Shown here in pieces: positions 46,041 to 57,854 of a DNA stretch of 64,000 bases. Position 1 is the stretch's first letter, and each line of letters begins with the position of its first letter. Origin of the DNA: Sisyra terminalis. Taxonomy: Eukaryota > Arthropoda > Insecta > Neuroptera > Sisyridae. The notes under the pieces were generated by a model. It was not told the origin of the DNA. It saw only the letters and a program-made list of their open reading frames with translations, and made no database searches. The stretch is taken from contig OY292279.1 of assembly GCA_958496175.1 (NCBI GenBank), positions 16,492,001-16,556,000 of the forward strand, written 5' to 3'. A program made the position numbers and the translations under genes.

Positions 46041-47727
46041 ATTAATGATATATTTATTAAAAACACTCATTAATTGGCCAAAACATAAAAGATTTCTATA
46101 GGATCTAGGCAAATATCGTTTCAACGAAATTCTGTCTATTTTAGGCGGTGATATAAATCTAAGCTTACACTGCTCTAATGGACTTGAATTAATACCTACA
46201 GATTTTTACGTATATTGACGCAATATTTAGCTTGAAATTAAAGAATATATTTCATATTTTATTCTCTATCGTTTTTGTTGTTTGTAAAATTTAAGAAAGT
46301 GATGAAGATTGTTAAATATTATTGCCTAAAGTGCTATAGCACTAAGGGTAGACTTATCAAAATCCATAAGAACTATAAAAACAGCTGTTAAAAATTTATC
46401 GTCAGTGTACTGATAACAAATCACTTTTTGTTGTTTTCTCCCCATTTAATTTAACCAATTCCCTAATTCCAAAGTTTTAGATAGTGAAGGGTCTTAGTTT
46501 TAATATTTAGGACTATGATTTTGCAAAATTCAAAGCACTAATTTCTGTAATTAAGGTTTAGCGTGTTATCGATAGAAGTTCAGTATAGGTACACAGATTG
46601 AAAAGGTTAGTGAAACCAAACCCACGAACATTTCATTTATTTTTATTTGCCTTCGTATATTCGAACCTTATTAAGATTTATCTTCTCTGGCCCTTCACGC
46701 GTACGATTTTTCGATGATGTAATCGAGGAAATACGATAGGGATATTTGAGCCCTTGTAGTCACTATCTATTAGATGAAAGAATGGAAAACGCTTAGTTTC
46801 AACATACACACAAAAGAAAAAAAAGAATGAGATATCAGGTTCAAGATGAGTTAAAATGCTTTTAGCGATGCCTTTTTCTCCATATAAAAGGCGCTGTTCA
46901 ATATTCTTTTAATCTTTTAAGATTTTTCATCGTTTTTTTTTTAGATTTCATCGAATTTTACTCACATAATATTGTGCACTTTAAGTGAAATTCAACGGTG
47001 TTATACATGAAATATGCTATTGAGATATTTGGTAATTTTCCTTGGAATGAAAAGGTTAAAAGGCTAAATGGAAAATAAGGAAGTAAGCATTTAAGAGAGT
47101 TGAATAAAATAATTTAAAAAATGCAGGGTTTACATGTTTGTTTCATTGTGAAAAAAACTTAAATAAAAATAAACTATTCATCCCTCTTTATACGGCAAAA
47201 AGATTAATGATTGCGACAAATGTGAGAGTCGTAAAGGCAGGTTATGCTTAAAATAACATTTTGAGAAATAGATTCTATCAGAAATGATTGATATGGCTGT
47301 TTGGAACTTTGGCGTGGGGATGATAAATATATTTTTTTTTTTTGGGAATGAAACAATTTTTACCACGTTATACACAATAACTCAATTATTGAAACGAAAA
47401 TTGTCTGAATAAAAAAAAAATTATTGCATAGATGTGAATGGATAAAAGAAATTCACTACTTTGAATTTGGAAATTCATTTCATTTTTAATGCTCTATGTA
47501 TCATTGATAAAAAAATACTTAAAGGAGAATTTTCATGACAATAAAAAACCGGAAATATTAACATGTCCTTAAGCTTTCCAACTCTGATAAAGTATAGTTA
47601 TATTTTTTTGTGAGTTTGCAAAAAAGAACATTAATTTAAATAGCGCGTTAAGTTATGATAAATAATTTCAATACTTCCTTGGAAACATATTTTAAAGTTT
47701 AGGATTATTGTGGAGTTTTATTATTAC
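46041..47727. other. AT-rich DNA, nothing recognised
   Basis: No coding segment, repeat end or RNA gene identified. Confidence 0.5.
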
Positions 47728-47893
47728 TTTAATTGTTATTTACCGTCGCCTTATAAAAACTAAGGTTCTTTAGTGACTGTAGGGTTAATTAAATCCATTA
47801 TCGAGAAATATTGAAAATTTGCACGATACGAGAATCAAACCCACTACCTACTAGTTTTGGAGTGGCCACCTTGACCACTCGGCCACCTAGTAA
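47728..47893 (-). mobile_element. tRNA-derived SINE, copy E
   Basis: Minus-strand copy starting ACTAGGTGGCCGAGTGGTCA near 47890. A box TGGCCGAGTGG lies at about 47875-47885 and B box GGGTTTGATTC at 47832-47842, both good matches. The tRNA-like part reads AAGGTGGCCACTCCAAAAC between them. The body with TTTCTCGATAATGG, AATTAACCCTACAGTCACTA and TTTTTATAAGGCGACGG follows to about 47728. Together with copy B it is the best preserved. Confidence 0.85.
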
Positions 47894-48289
47894 GCTTAAC
47901 TATGGAATTGAAGTTGCTGCATTTAAGAGACTACAGGCTTTTCTGTCGGTAGTGAACTTCCGAAATTTTGCTCATTTTTTTCAGGAATTTAAGCTTTTGC
48001 CATGCACAATCTTATTGTATCAATTTACAAGATTCTACTTTAATTATTTCCTTAAAGTTTTACCAAATAGATTGATTTTTATATATTTTTTCAGGAAATT
48101 CATAATACTTACTTAGAGCTTGTAATGGATCATACTTTAAATAGCTTTGTTAGAGAAAAATAATTTATGATATTTTCAATATCTTTATTATATATTCTAG
48201 AAATTTTTCTTCAGTAAACAGATGAGTATAAATGGATATTTTCTTACGGTATTTGACTACCCAGGTATGACCCAAAGTCGTCCCTACTC

Positions 48290-48665
48290 CCTTGCCCCCC
48301 CCCACTCCATAATATAATCTGGTGAACAAATACAAAGATTCAATTGACTATTTGCTGAAATTCATATCAGAAATAAAATTGACCAATTGAAACTAGAAAC
48401 TACAAAGCTGAAGAGTTCTTATAGGAATATAATAGTAAAAATAGTTATAGTTCTTATAGAACGCAGTGGGGAGGCAAGGTTTATAAAATACACAGGGGGC
48501 CTCATGCGCCACGTGACGTACCCAGAAGAAATTCGTACATATCTTCAGACTGATTCAAATTTCAAAATTCTTCGTATGACGTTATTTTTTTTCTAATGGG
48601 GCAACCTGTGCAATTTATAAACCTTGGTGCAGAGGAACTCTTAGGAGAGGTCCCCAAATAAAAAG
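48290..48665 (+). repeat. Dispersed repeat U, copy 2, interrupted by a MITE
   Basis: Two parts, 48290-48474 and 48627-48665, match repeat U (AAAGATTCAATTGACTATTT, TTGACCAATTGAAACTAGAA, AGTTATAGTTCTTATAG, then GAGGAACTCTTAGGAGAGGT). The break is exactly the Mutator-like MITE. A run of nine C lies just upstream at about 48295-48303. Confidence 0.65.
48475..48626. mobile_element. Mutator-like MITE, copy 2, imperfect 9-bp TSD
   Basis: 152 bp; ends CAAGGTTTATAAAATACACA and, as complement, CAAGGTTTATAAATTGCACA. Flanks GTGGGGAGG (48466-48474) and GTGCAGAGG (48627-48635) agree at seven of nine positions. It lies within repeat U; the related copy at 45.1 kb lacks it. Confidence 0.85.
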
Positions 48666-50424
48666 AACAAGAAGAAGCACTATTTTATACATTTCAATAG
48701 CTTACTGAAAAATAAACTATACATAATAAAACCACCATTAGCGTCAATTAACTTTAAGAATGTGGGAAGCCACTGGTGTGAAGAAAAGAAAAAATTGAAA
48801 TATGAAAATCGATACGAAACTATTGTCATTTTGTGTGTTTAAAATTAAAGTTTTGAAATATTTAACTTAAATTTGGGAAAACATAAATACAAAACGGTGG
48901 CTTTGATAAAGTTTTCAGTAGTTTTTCCACTTTGTAACCACAACTCCAATAAACTAGCTATACTTCCGTATTGTGCTTCGATAGTTAAATGCTTTTTTGA
49001 AGGGGAATACTAGAACCGGTTTTCCGTGGTTTACCCTCTAACATAATTCATACTTTTTCATATTACCGTTATTACCATATAATGAAAATTTACTTTAAAA
49101 ATTATATTCAGTATTGCATACTTTTCCGTTCTTCGAACCCCTAAACACTATAAGTTCCACCCTTATTATCAGGTATTAAATTCTAATCTAATAAGCTAGT
49201 AAATCATTTGTTGACGCATACTATCTAGAAATTAAAACAAAAATATTTTACACTCATACTCTTTATTACAAACTTTAATATTTATTGAGAAAAAAATCAA
49301 CATGTTATTAGTACTCTGCCAATATTAATTTATATTTATTTACTCTGCACGAAATATTTATTTTGAGAAATCATTTTCTATTTACATTGTTTGATAATAT
49401 TATGCCTCATTAATTTATTGAAATTTTGTATATTAAAACACGAGAGAAATAATTTTCCTTTAAATATTTGAATAGTAATTAGTTATCATACGTTTATTAG
49501 TTTAAATGGAGTAGAAATTATAGAAACATATATAATTATACATTTTTGACGGAAAATCTTCATGTTTTACGTATTTAGAAATTCATGATTATCTTATGAA
49601 TACTAAAATTTTTGTTTTTTTGTAAAAAATGAATAAATTTATAATTTAAAAGATAATTTGAAACGGAAGCTTCAAAAACTATCGAAAATTTTCAGTTTGT
49701 TATTCAAGCTTTTGTTGAGAATATTATTTTACAATTTTTCATTAAATTGCCATTAACATAGTTTGTAACAATATATTGAACATTGATGCTCATGAATGAT
49801 ATATCGATGTCTAAAAAAATAGATGTATCGTTTGTATCCTTAGTTTCAAAACTAACGTTAAAACATCGATTTTTTAAAAATCGATTTTTCGTGTGCCTAG
49901 CCATATAGGAATAAAAATTCTTTCCAATTAAGGAAAGCAAAATACCTATCACTTAGCTACTAGCATTTAACAGACAAAATTAATATTGAGCTAAAATAAT
50001 AATAATAGACCTTGCACTAAAGATAATGAGGAAACATTGATTTAAACTTGCCCTTTATGAAATCAGAACCAGTTAAAGATTTGTTAGTATACACAAAACT
50101 AAATTGAGTAGCTAATGGACTCAGAAAAAGTAAATAAATTCCTGGAACTACTCAAGAGGAAAGTTCTCAAAGGTAATGATATAATAAAGTAACCATGAAG
50201 AAAATACCTTAAAAGATTTATGAATAGAACAAAACTATGAAATCATAATGCTGGTAGACCTGTAAACTGTAATCTATGAAACCATTTCCAAATTTTGGGT
50301 ATAAAGTGAATCAAGTGCATCTAGGAAATGTGAGGAAAGAAAGAGGGAGAGGAAAGTACCTCTCATATTTTATTTGATAGTCCAGCTATGGATCAAAGCC
50401 ACGGAAGCCACTATAACTTCCTAG
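48666..50424. other. AT-rich DNA, nothing recognised
   Basis: A short perfect hairpin ATCGATTTTT/AAAAATCGAT at about 49867-49887 is the only structure noted. No gene is supported. Confidence 0.5.
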
Positions 50425-50760
50425 GATCACCTGGATGTGAATTGGAGAACACCCGTAAAGATTCAGTTGGCTGCCTGTTTAAATTTATGTTAGTAGTAGG
50501 TTTAACCCAAGGTTTATAAAATACACAGGTGACCTCAGGGTGGCTACGTGACGTATCCAGAAGAAATTCGTACATATCTTCAGACTGATTCAATTTCAAA
50601 ATTCTTCGTATGACGTCATTTTTTTTCTAATGGAGCAACCTGTGTAATTTACAAACCTTGGGTTTAACCAACGAGAACAATCAACAATGCTAAAGTGCGT
50701 AGTCCTACTAGGATGCAGCCCAGAGGAATTCGTGAGAAAAGCTCTTATGGATCTGAAGAA
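50425..50760 (+). repeat. Dispersed repeat U, copy 3, interrupted by a MITE
   Basis: Parts 50425-50507 and 50661-50760 match repeat U (TCACCTGGATGTGAATTGG, AAAGATTCAGTTGGCTGCCT, then AACCAACGAGAACAATCAAC). The MITE lies at a different point of the repeat from copy 2, so the two insertions are independent. Confidence 0.65.
50508..50660. mobile_element. Mutator-like MITE, copy 3, perfect 9-bp TSD
   Basis: 153 bp; ends CAAGGTTTATAAAATACACA and, as complement, CAAGGTTTGTAAATTACACA. The flanks GGTTTAACC (50499-50507 and 50661-50669) are identical over nine bases. The interior differs from copies 1 and 2 at only a few positions. Confidence 0.9.
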
Positions 50761-51683
50761 AAACTTTTATTATCCCATTTTATTTTAATACTTAGCGACA
50801 TAGCAACTCTTAATGTAAACAATTATTCTAGTTGTTTATCTGGAACTTTAAAGATTCATTATTTTAACCGTTCAAAATAATGTTCATATTTTTTTTTTCA
50901 AATTTTATAGATCAGTTAATACTTCACGGATCATTAAAACTATTTTGAATTTATGAGTATCACGAATATTGAAACTTGAATTTCAAATGAGTGGCTTTTT
51001 ATAGTTGAATATCCAAGCGACATACTTAAAAAGAACCATAAATTAAATTTTAAATTCATTCGCTTAGTCGTACTCTTCTCATGTATTTATTTACATTTTT
51101 TTAATAACACCAAAGACCAATGGGGCTGAAAACAAATACAAACGCTTTGCATAAACTTTGAAAAAATTTGAATTATTTCCCAATGTATGCAAATCAAGTA
51201 TTACGTAAATAATACGACATTCACAAGATTTATTTAATTTTACCGCACTCATATGTATGAAGATTTTTTTTTTTGTTGTTGTTCGGTAAACAGATATCTT
51301 TTGTCCTATAAATCAATAGCGAAAACCAATATCTGCGAAATAAAATTGAGCATGTGCAACAGGACATTTGGAAATATAACGATTTGAACAATAAAATCGT
51401 TTAGGTGTGAGATTCGAGATAGAAAAACATAATACATATGTAATAAATTTTGTATGAGACGAGAAACAAACGAAGAGGTTACCATTGCGGGGGTGGCGGA
51501 AGAGATTGGAAATAGCGCGATGGTCATGTGCGCTCGGGGGATGAGCGTTGGGGGTGCAATGGGTATGGATGGTCGAGTAAGAGCGATACGGATTACATTT
51601 GAAATATGTACATCGAAATTGTATCAGTAGGCAATAAAACGTGAACTTAACGGCTTTGGTGGCTTATGGTACGACAGCGATGA
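50761..51683. other. Unique DNA, no gene recognised
   Basis: Composition becomes more balanced from about 51480 on the approach to the candidate exon. ATGCAAAT (POU octamer) is at 51187-51194. No frame with family features. Confidence 0.4.
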
Positions 51684-51800
51684 GTAAAAAGCTGCAGCTC
51701 AGAGGCCTGCTACTGTTCTGACCACCAGGTGAAGCACGACTCGGAGGACATCACCTGGCGCATGACCTACCCTCACGCTTCGCCAACCGTTCCAATAAAA
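51684..51800 (+). CDS. Candidate host exon (unrecognised protein)
   Basis: The plus-strand frame is open from just after a TGA at 51681-51683 through 51959. Its first 35-40 codons have strongly G/C-ending codons in a region where most DNA is very AT-rich. They include Cys, His, Trp, Asp and Glu (EACYCSDHQVKHDSEDITWR, 51702-51761), quite unlike the Phe/Ile/Asn chance frames elsewhere. From about 51800 the wording turns AT-driven, so an exon would end about there, although no strong GT donor is visible. CAG followed by GTGAAG at 51726-51734 could be an acceptor edge (preceded by a weak pyrimidine tract) or, alternatively, a good 5' splice donor for an exon further left. The protein is not recognised; a conserved regulatory sequence is the other possibility. 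Confidence 0.3.
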
Positions 51801-51959
51801 TCCCTCTATTCTTTCCTGATAATTCCATTTATTGGAAATCGGTCAGGAGATTCATGGCTTTATTGTTATGTCACCCGTTTGATTTTTCATTTATCGACCT
51901 CATTAAATAAATCAATTCATTTTATCGATATTATTCGTTGCATTTCTGAACAATTTTAA

Positions 51960-54900
51960 AAATAATTTAAAATCTTCTCCATAAAAGGTAGCTTTCTCTG
52001 CGGAAATAAAAGTCAGGGAAGTTTATTAGGTCAGAGTAAAGTAAGGTCAGGGAACTTTCTAAATTTCTGGAAATTTTTAATTTCTTTGTATCCTTGACTA
52101 GTATTTAGATTGGAAAATATATAAACATCATCGTTTATAATCATGGTCGATAAAATGTACTCGTACAGATAATTAACAATTTCTTAAATCATAATTGACA
52201 TAAATCTCTAGTTGACCAGGTACCTTATTTGAATATTCATTTTAAGGATTGAATTTGAAAGGTCAAACTTCTTAAGTTGTACCTTTAGAATATCAACTCA
52301 AATGATCATTGTTGAATGCTGTATGTAACAATCAATATGCAATTTTTTGCTTTAAACTTAAAATTTTGCTTCTCATTATATTCCTTTAGTCATATAATTT
52401 TAAAAGAAATAACTAGTCGTTATATTATTGCTATTATTAGAGACCCGTCATTAATCTTTTGGAGACCCTGGGCACAAATGCATATAACTTTTATAAAAAA
52501 ATATTTTATTTAAACGGTTTTTACTGTTTTTTTCAAATCAATAATAATCGGTATTTTTTCTCCTAGATAATGGTATTTATCGGCCAGATAAAATTTTATC
52601 CGGAGGATAGAAAATAGGTTCATATTTTCTCATAGGATAGTGACATAGTGATATAGGATTTACAGAGCTTTTAAAGATACTTAAAGTTACTATCTTAGTA
52701 AAAAAAAAATTTTTTTTTAAAGTGTCTATAGTTACTTTGGGTATTTAATTACTCTTAAAAAAAGGAACTTTATTAATAAAATTTACGAAAGCACACGTGA
52801 TTAAACACAATTTTTCAGACTAACACTCATTTTTTATCAAATATGGGTAGATTTGAACAGCATAATATGCGTAGTGCACTACAGTTTTGATTGATTTTTT
52901 AAAGAAAAAAAAATATAACTATCTACATATCTTCTGTTATGGTGACTTACGATAATTACTTATAATTACTACTTATGTAAATATGTAGTACCTATACACT
53001 TATGCATAAAAACATGTGTATTTATACATAGGTGCAAAAAATGAACAAAACTAATAAGAACCCGTCAAACCCGCAAAACTGACTCATCAAACTTATGGGG
53101 TTCGATTGAACTTATACTAAGAACCACTGCTCTATAGTTTATGAAAATCGAGAAATATTAAGAAATTTGCTGGTCATAAAATTCAAATCAAGCAAATATA
53201 AATTTTAGATATCTACACTTCTTCAGTAGGCCACTACACATCTCCTGAAATTTGTTTGTACATATGTACAGTTTTGCCTTCATTTTCTTACAATTTGTAG
53301 TTTTTCCTATTTTTTTGGGAAAATATAAATTGAACTCTGGAAAAACTATATGAATGGTGATAGAAGTGCACAAGTTCTAAGTAGTTTTAAGAGTAGCATT
53401 ATTTGTACAGAGTTATACACATTAGTGCTTAGAAGTAACTAGAAAACTTAGGAAAACTTACTTTTATGCAAAGAAAAATGAAAATTGATCGTTAATTATG
53501 TTTATGTACAAAAGAAGTTTCAATTTTAGTTACTTATACATAGGTTGAACATTATTAATTAAATTTAATGTAAATATGATGTTGAGAGTATTCAGTCTTT
53601 TCATATTTCCATTAACAGTTTATGAGTTTGGTCTTTTCAGTATTGCGAATTAACCTTTTCAACTATATAAACATGTCATTTACTAAGTTTCTGAGTTGAT
53701 AGTTTGTTGTTTTTTTGTCCAAAACATTTCCCTTAAGATTTAATTTTATACTGAAAACTTCAAAAAGCTTGATAATTCTCAACCTTAACATTAATTTGCG
53801 TGGTCAATGTCATGTTAATATTCTTAATTTCACCAGAAAACAATGATTGGGGTGAATTTGCCCATTTAAAAGCAATGCGTAGTGTCTAGCCAACACAACG
53901 GGTGTTAATTGGTCAGCACTAGTGTATCATTTCGTCGCAATAATCTTTCGTCACATCAACCCTAAAATTTCAATCGCTTATCCTTGAAAGTAGTCACTCA
54001 TTCTTCATTATCGTTTCATCACGGTCGTTATTTTGTCCTCCCTTATCTTGTTTCCAGTCACGCTATCGGATTCAGTTACGAAATTATTCCCAACCCAATT
54101 GATTTAGTTGCGAACTAATTACGAGAGCGAATAGGTAGAAGGGACTTCACAGAATGTCTTAGGTCTTTAAATTTTGTAGTGGCCTGAAAATTGAGAGACA
54201 TTTCTAAGGGTTCACTTAACCTTACCAATTAACACTTACAAACTTGTATCAAGTTTAAAAACTGTATTCAATTTCACTTAGATGACTTACATTATTATTA
54301 AGTAAAAGTATTAAATTATACTTAAAAATTCTTGAATTTAATTTTCAGGGTTTGTATTACATTGTTTCTCAACTCAAGCAAAATTTTTTGACTTAATGCT
54401 TTTATAAAATCAATTTACAATTCTCAAACTACTATTGCATTTTTACCCCACGAAATAAGCCCTTTTTATGAGATTATCTTCTTTATAAATTCAGAGCCTT
54501 TTTTATATGCTTAAATCTGGATCATATTACTAAAAGTGCAGTTTAATGCATCCTTTATTTGAAACATTACCTAATCCTCAAATATTACATAATTACATAG
54601 TTTTTTGTGGAATTGTATGTTCGATTGAGACCTTCTAACTAATCTACATCCAGCAGAGAAGGGATTAAATTTGAAAATTTTTAAATGAGAATTATAGATT
54701 TTATCTAGGAAAAACATAGGAAAAAAGGTAGTCTGTCGAAAATTTTATGATCTGGAATTTTGGAAGTTTGAAAAACTTTTAATTTGCATATAGAATTATT
54801 TCAGAAATATTCAATATGAAACATACCAAATTTTATTTGAATCACTTTTTTCTCCCCCAAACCTTTAGACGCTTATTTAATTTATAAATTAGAAGATACA

Positions 54901-55594
54901 TAATGCTAGGAATGCTGTAAAATCCAGTGCTTGTGCAAACTTTAAACCAAAACGCGCACGCGTATTTTCAAAACGCATTTGTTTTTTTCAAAAGTTCGAA
55001 AGCTTTCGAAATGTTGTGTTAGATATGTGAAATGAAAGCTTAGAAACGAGGTATAATTGTATATTTTTAACATTTTTATACCTGCATTAATAACCACCTC
55101 CTTTTTAAAGCTTTCTCTTTTATTAGTTATTTTAAATCAAAGTAGGTATACTTTGTAAGACTTCTTCATATTCATTTTTCCAAGAAATGGTTTGATTTTT
55201 ATTTATAAAATTTTGTACCAATAACGTTTTTGTATACAAAATTAATCAAATTTCTTGAATGTATTACCGTAATATTCATATTTCCTACTCTACAAGACGA
55301 TCTATCATTTAAGATTCACCCCACTTTTAGTAATACAAGACATGTTTTTATAAATAAAAATAAATAAAGTAAGAAATATTTGATTCCTCTTTCCTTCAGA
55401 GTAACTAACGTAATTGATAAATGTTCTCTGGATATCAACAAACTAAAAGTATCTACTCAAAACTATTAACATAAAGGTATGGACAAATAAGTTGTATATA
55501 AGTGGATTGGAGTTTTCTCCTTAAATTTAAATGGTTTATTACTCAAATTATGGTAAAACTTTTCAACCATAATGCACTAACGATATTGTTCGTA
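51960..55594. other. AT-rich DNA; one possible SINE scrap
   Basis: At about 53135-53198 ATCGAGAAATATTAAGAAATTT and the following GTCATAAAATTCAAATCAAG resemble the middle of the tRNA-derived SINE on the minus strand, heavily decayed. The remainder shows no coding segment, element ends or RNA gene. Confidence 0.35.
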
Positions 55595-55596
55595 TA

Positions 55597-56756
55597 CGAG
55601 GGATGTTCCATAAGTTTTGGGAATTCAGCTATAATTTTAATTATTTTGTTAATTTTCGTCAATATTACAATGAAATTTTTCAACATAATTTTCATGTATT
55701 TTTCTCAACTATAAACTAATTTTTTAAACCATCCTTAAAGAAATTTTTCGGTGTCTTTTCAATCCACTTATTAATGGCATGATTTACGTCAGCTAAACTT
55801 TTAAATCGAACATCCCCCGTAAGGGTTTTTTTCAAATCTGGGAACTGATAATAATCACTTGGTGCAAGGCCCGGGGAATATGGTGGAGGTGGAAGCAATT
55901 TCCATCGTAAATTGTTTAAAACATCCTTCGTTTTTCTTGTGGCGTGTAGTCTTGCATTATCCTGTTGCAATAACGGACGCTTATGCAACTTTCTATGTCG
56001 TTTTTTGACAAGTGCCTATCGAAGTGGACCGGACAATAAATTTGAATAATATTCTTCATTAATTGTAGTACCTTTCGCGAGATAATCCATAAAAGTAATC
56101 TCTTTGCAATCCTAGAATACAGTAAGTATTACCTTTCCAACAGATGGAACTGCAGACGCCAGAAGTGAAAGCTTTTCTTCAAGTTTGCATCATTTTTTGG
56201 ATTGAATTTTGGTCTCAGGATCGAAATAAGGAATCCATGTTTCATCAGTGGTTATCGTTCAAAACATCTTTCGTTTTTCGCGATATGTGGTCTTCCATTA
56301 TCCTGTTGTAATAACGGGTGCTTAAGCAACTTTTCAGGCTGTTTTAGGCAAGTGCCTGTCGCAGTGGTTCTGGATAATAAATTCAAACAATATTTTGTGA
56401 TAATTGTAGAACTTTTCGTCAGATAATCCATAAAAATAATCCCTTCGCAATCCCAGAATATAGTAAGCATTACCTTTCCAGAAGACGGAACTGCACGCGC
56501 CTTAAATGGGGGCTTTATTTCAGGTTTGCGCTATTTTTTGGATTGACTTTTGATCTCAGGATTGAAATAAGGAATCCACTTTTCGTCAGTGCTTATTAAT
56601 CGTTACCAAAGTGCATGATTTTGTTGCGTTTTCCATGATTACAAAAACAGCGCTATGAAAACGCATCTATATCAGTCTACTCGCATATTCAATTGTCTAT
56701 AAATTTTGCGTAATTTAATTACAGCACAATTCCCAGAACTTGGAAAATATCCCTCG
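55597..56756. mobile_element. mariner element with both TIRs, internally rearranged
   Basis: The left end CGAGGGATGTTCCATAAGTT and the complement of the right end CGAGGGATATTTTCCAAGTT, plus the following TTGGGAATT or TCTGGGAATT, are the inverted termini. TA flanks both (55595-55596, 56757-56758). Its length of 1160 bp is close to a standard mariner (about 1.3 kb). The transposase on the minus strand is broken and part of it is duplicated, so the element cannot move itself. The long palindrome starts only about 60 bp beyond the right end. Confidence 0.85.
55716..56620 (-). pseudogene. mariner (D34D) transposase, duplicated and disrupted
   Basis: The minus strand at 55716-55988 encodes LLQQDNARLHATRKTK followed by PPPPYSPGLAPSDYYQFPDL. 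The two catalytic Asp residues are separated by 34 residues, the D34D spacing that defines mariner. Upstream, 56252-56470 encodes the preceding segment (VFWDCEGIIFMDYL-type wording, then LLQQDNGRPHIAKN). The block covering the WIPYFNP to LLQQDN region occurs twice (about 55925-56240 and 56265-56590), so the second catalytic region is duplicated in tandem. Stops and frameshifts follow. The N-terminal HTH domain is missing. Confidence 0.85.
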
Positions 56757-56817
56757 TATGTATGACTAGCCAATTCCCCCGTCTATGTCAGTGAAGATGA
56801 TAATATATGGTACATGA

Positions 56818-57741
56818 TAATTTTAGGTCAACTTTATCTCAACTGTATCATTTTACTCTTGAACATGAAAATTCATGTTTCTAGCTTTATTGTCGGTTTA
56901 CCAAAAATACGTTAAAAATTTTCATCTTTCGTGTGAAAGTTCTGAACTTTTTTTGCTTAAATTGTAATTGCTAACGTTATACTGCTTGTGCTTGATTTCG
57001 AAAATAAAAGGTTACTATAACCGATGGCGACAAATTGTCTACCATACACATTAATTAAAAAAAAGGATGCCTCAAATCGGAGCAGTAAAGAAAGGAAGAA
57101 GGAGAAGGAAGATATATTGGTATTTAATTATTACCATGATTTTTAGTGCTACTTGTTTGTAAATGTAGAGGTTTATTGCTATGATATGTATATTCAAACA
57201 AAAATCAAAAATTTTATAAGTATTTGTACAGTATTGTTATTCTATATACTGAGGGTTTGTTAAATCATTATTTTTATAAGAATTCAAATATTTTAGGTAT
57301 ATAGAATACCTCAGTATATAGAATAACAATACTGTACAAATACTTATAAAATTTTTGATTTTTGTTTGAATATACATATCATAGCAATAAACCTCTACAT
57401 TTACAAACCAGTAGCACTAAAAATCATGGTAATAATTAAATACCAATATATCTTCCTTCTCCTTCTTCCTTTCTTTACTGCTCCGATTTGAGGCATCCTT
57501 TTTTTTTAATTAATGTGTATGGTAGACAATTTGTCGCCATCGGTTATAGTAAGCTTTTATTTTCGAAAACAAACACAAGCAGTAGAACGTTAGCAATTAC
57601 AATTTAAACAAAAAAGTTCAGAATTTTCACATGAAAGATTAAAATTTTTAACGTCTTTTTGGTAAACCGACAATAAAGCTAGAAACATGAATTTTCATGT
57701 TAATGAGTAAAATGATACCATAAAGTTGACCTAAAATTTAT
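56818..57741. repeat. Near-perfect long palindrome, arms about 435 bp
   Basis: Left arm 56818-57254 and right arm 57309-57741 are inverted copies that differ at only a small number of positions by eye (for example GTGCTTGATTTCG against GTGTTTGTTTTCG), around a 54-bp spacer. A purine-rich tract (GAAAGGAAGAAGGAGAAGGA, about 57088-57107) and its complement occupy matching positions. No protein is encoded. A transcript crossing it would form a hairpin of more than 400 bp. The near-identity means recent origin or active gene conversion. It could be an inverted-duplicated transposon fragment, a hairpin-RNA locus or an assembly or cloning artefact. Confidence 0.9.
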
Positions 57742-57742
57742 T

Positions 57743-57854
57743 CTATGATATGTATATTCAAACAAAAATCAAAAATTTTATAAGTATTTGTACAGTATTG
57801 TTATTCTATATACTGAGGGTTTGTTTAATAATTATTTTTATAAGAATTCAAATA
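57743..57854 (+). repeat. Third, direct copy of the palindrome's inner segment
   Basis: 112 bp matching 57179-57290 in the same orientation (CTATGATATGTATATTCAAA to TATAAGAATTCAAATA) with about two differences. It abuts the right arm and includes part of the spacer, so it shows the unduplicated order of the sequence: palindrome arm, then spacer. Confidence 0.9.

Noticed and set aside
47811..48116. 101-codon plus-strand frame
   Set aside because: Its first third is the complement of a SINE and the rest is AT-rich noise.
48387..48596. 69-codon plus-strand frame
   Set aside because: Spans the border of repeat U and the Mutator-like MITE, so cannot be a conserved gene.
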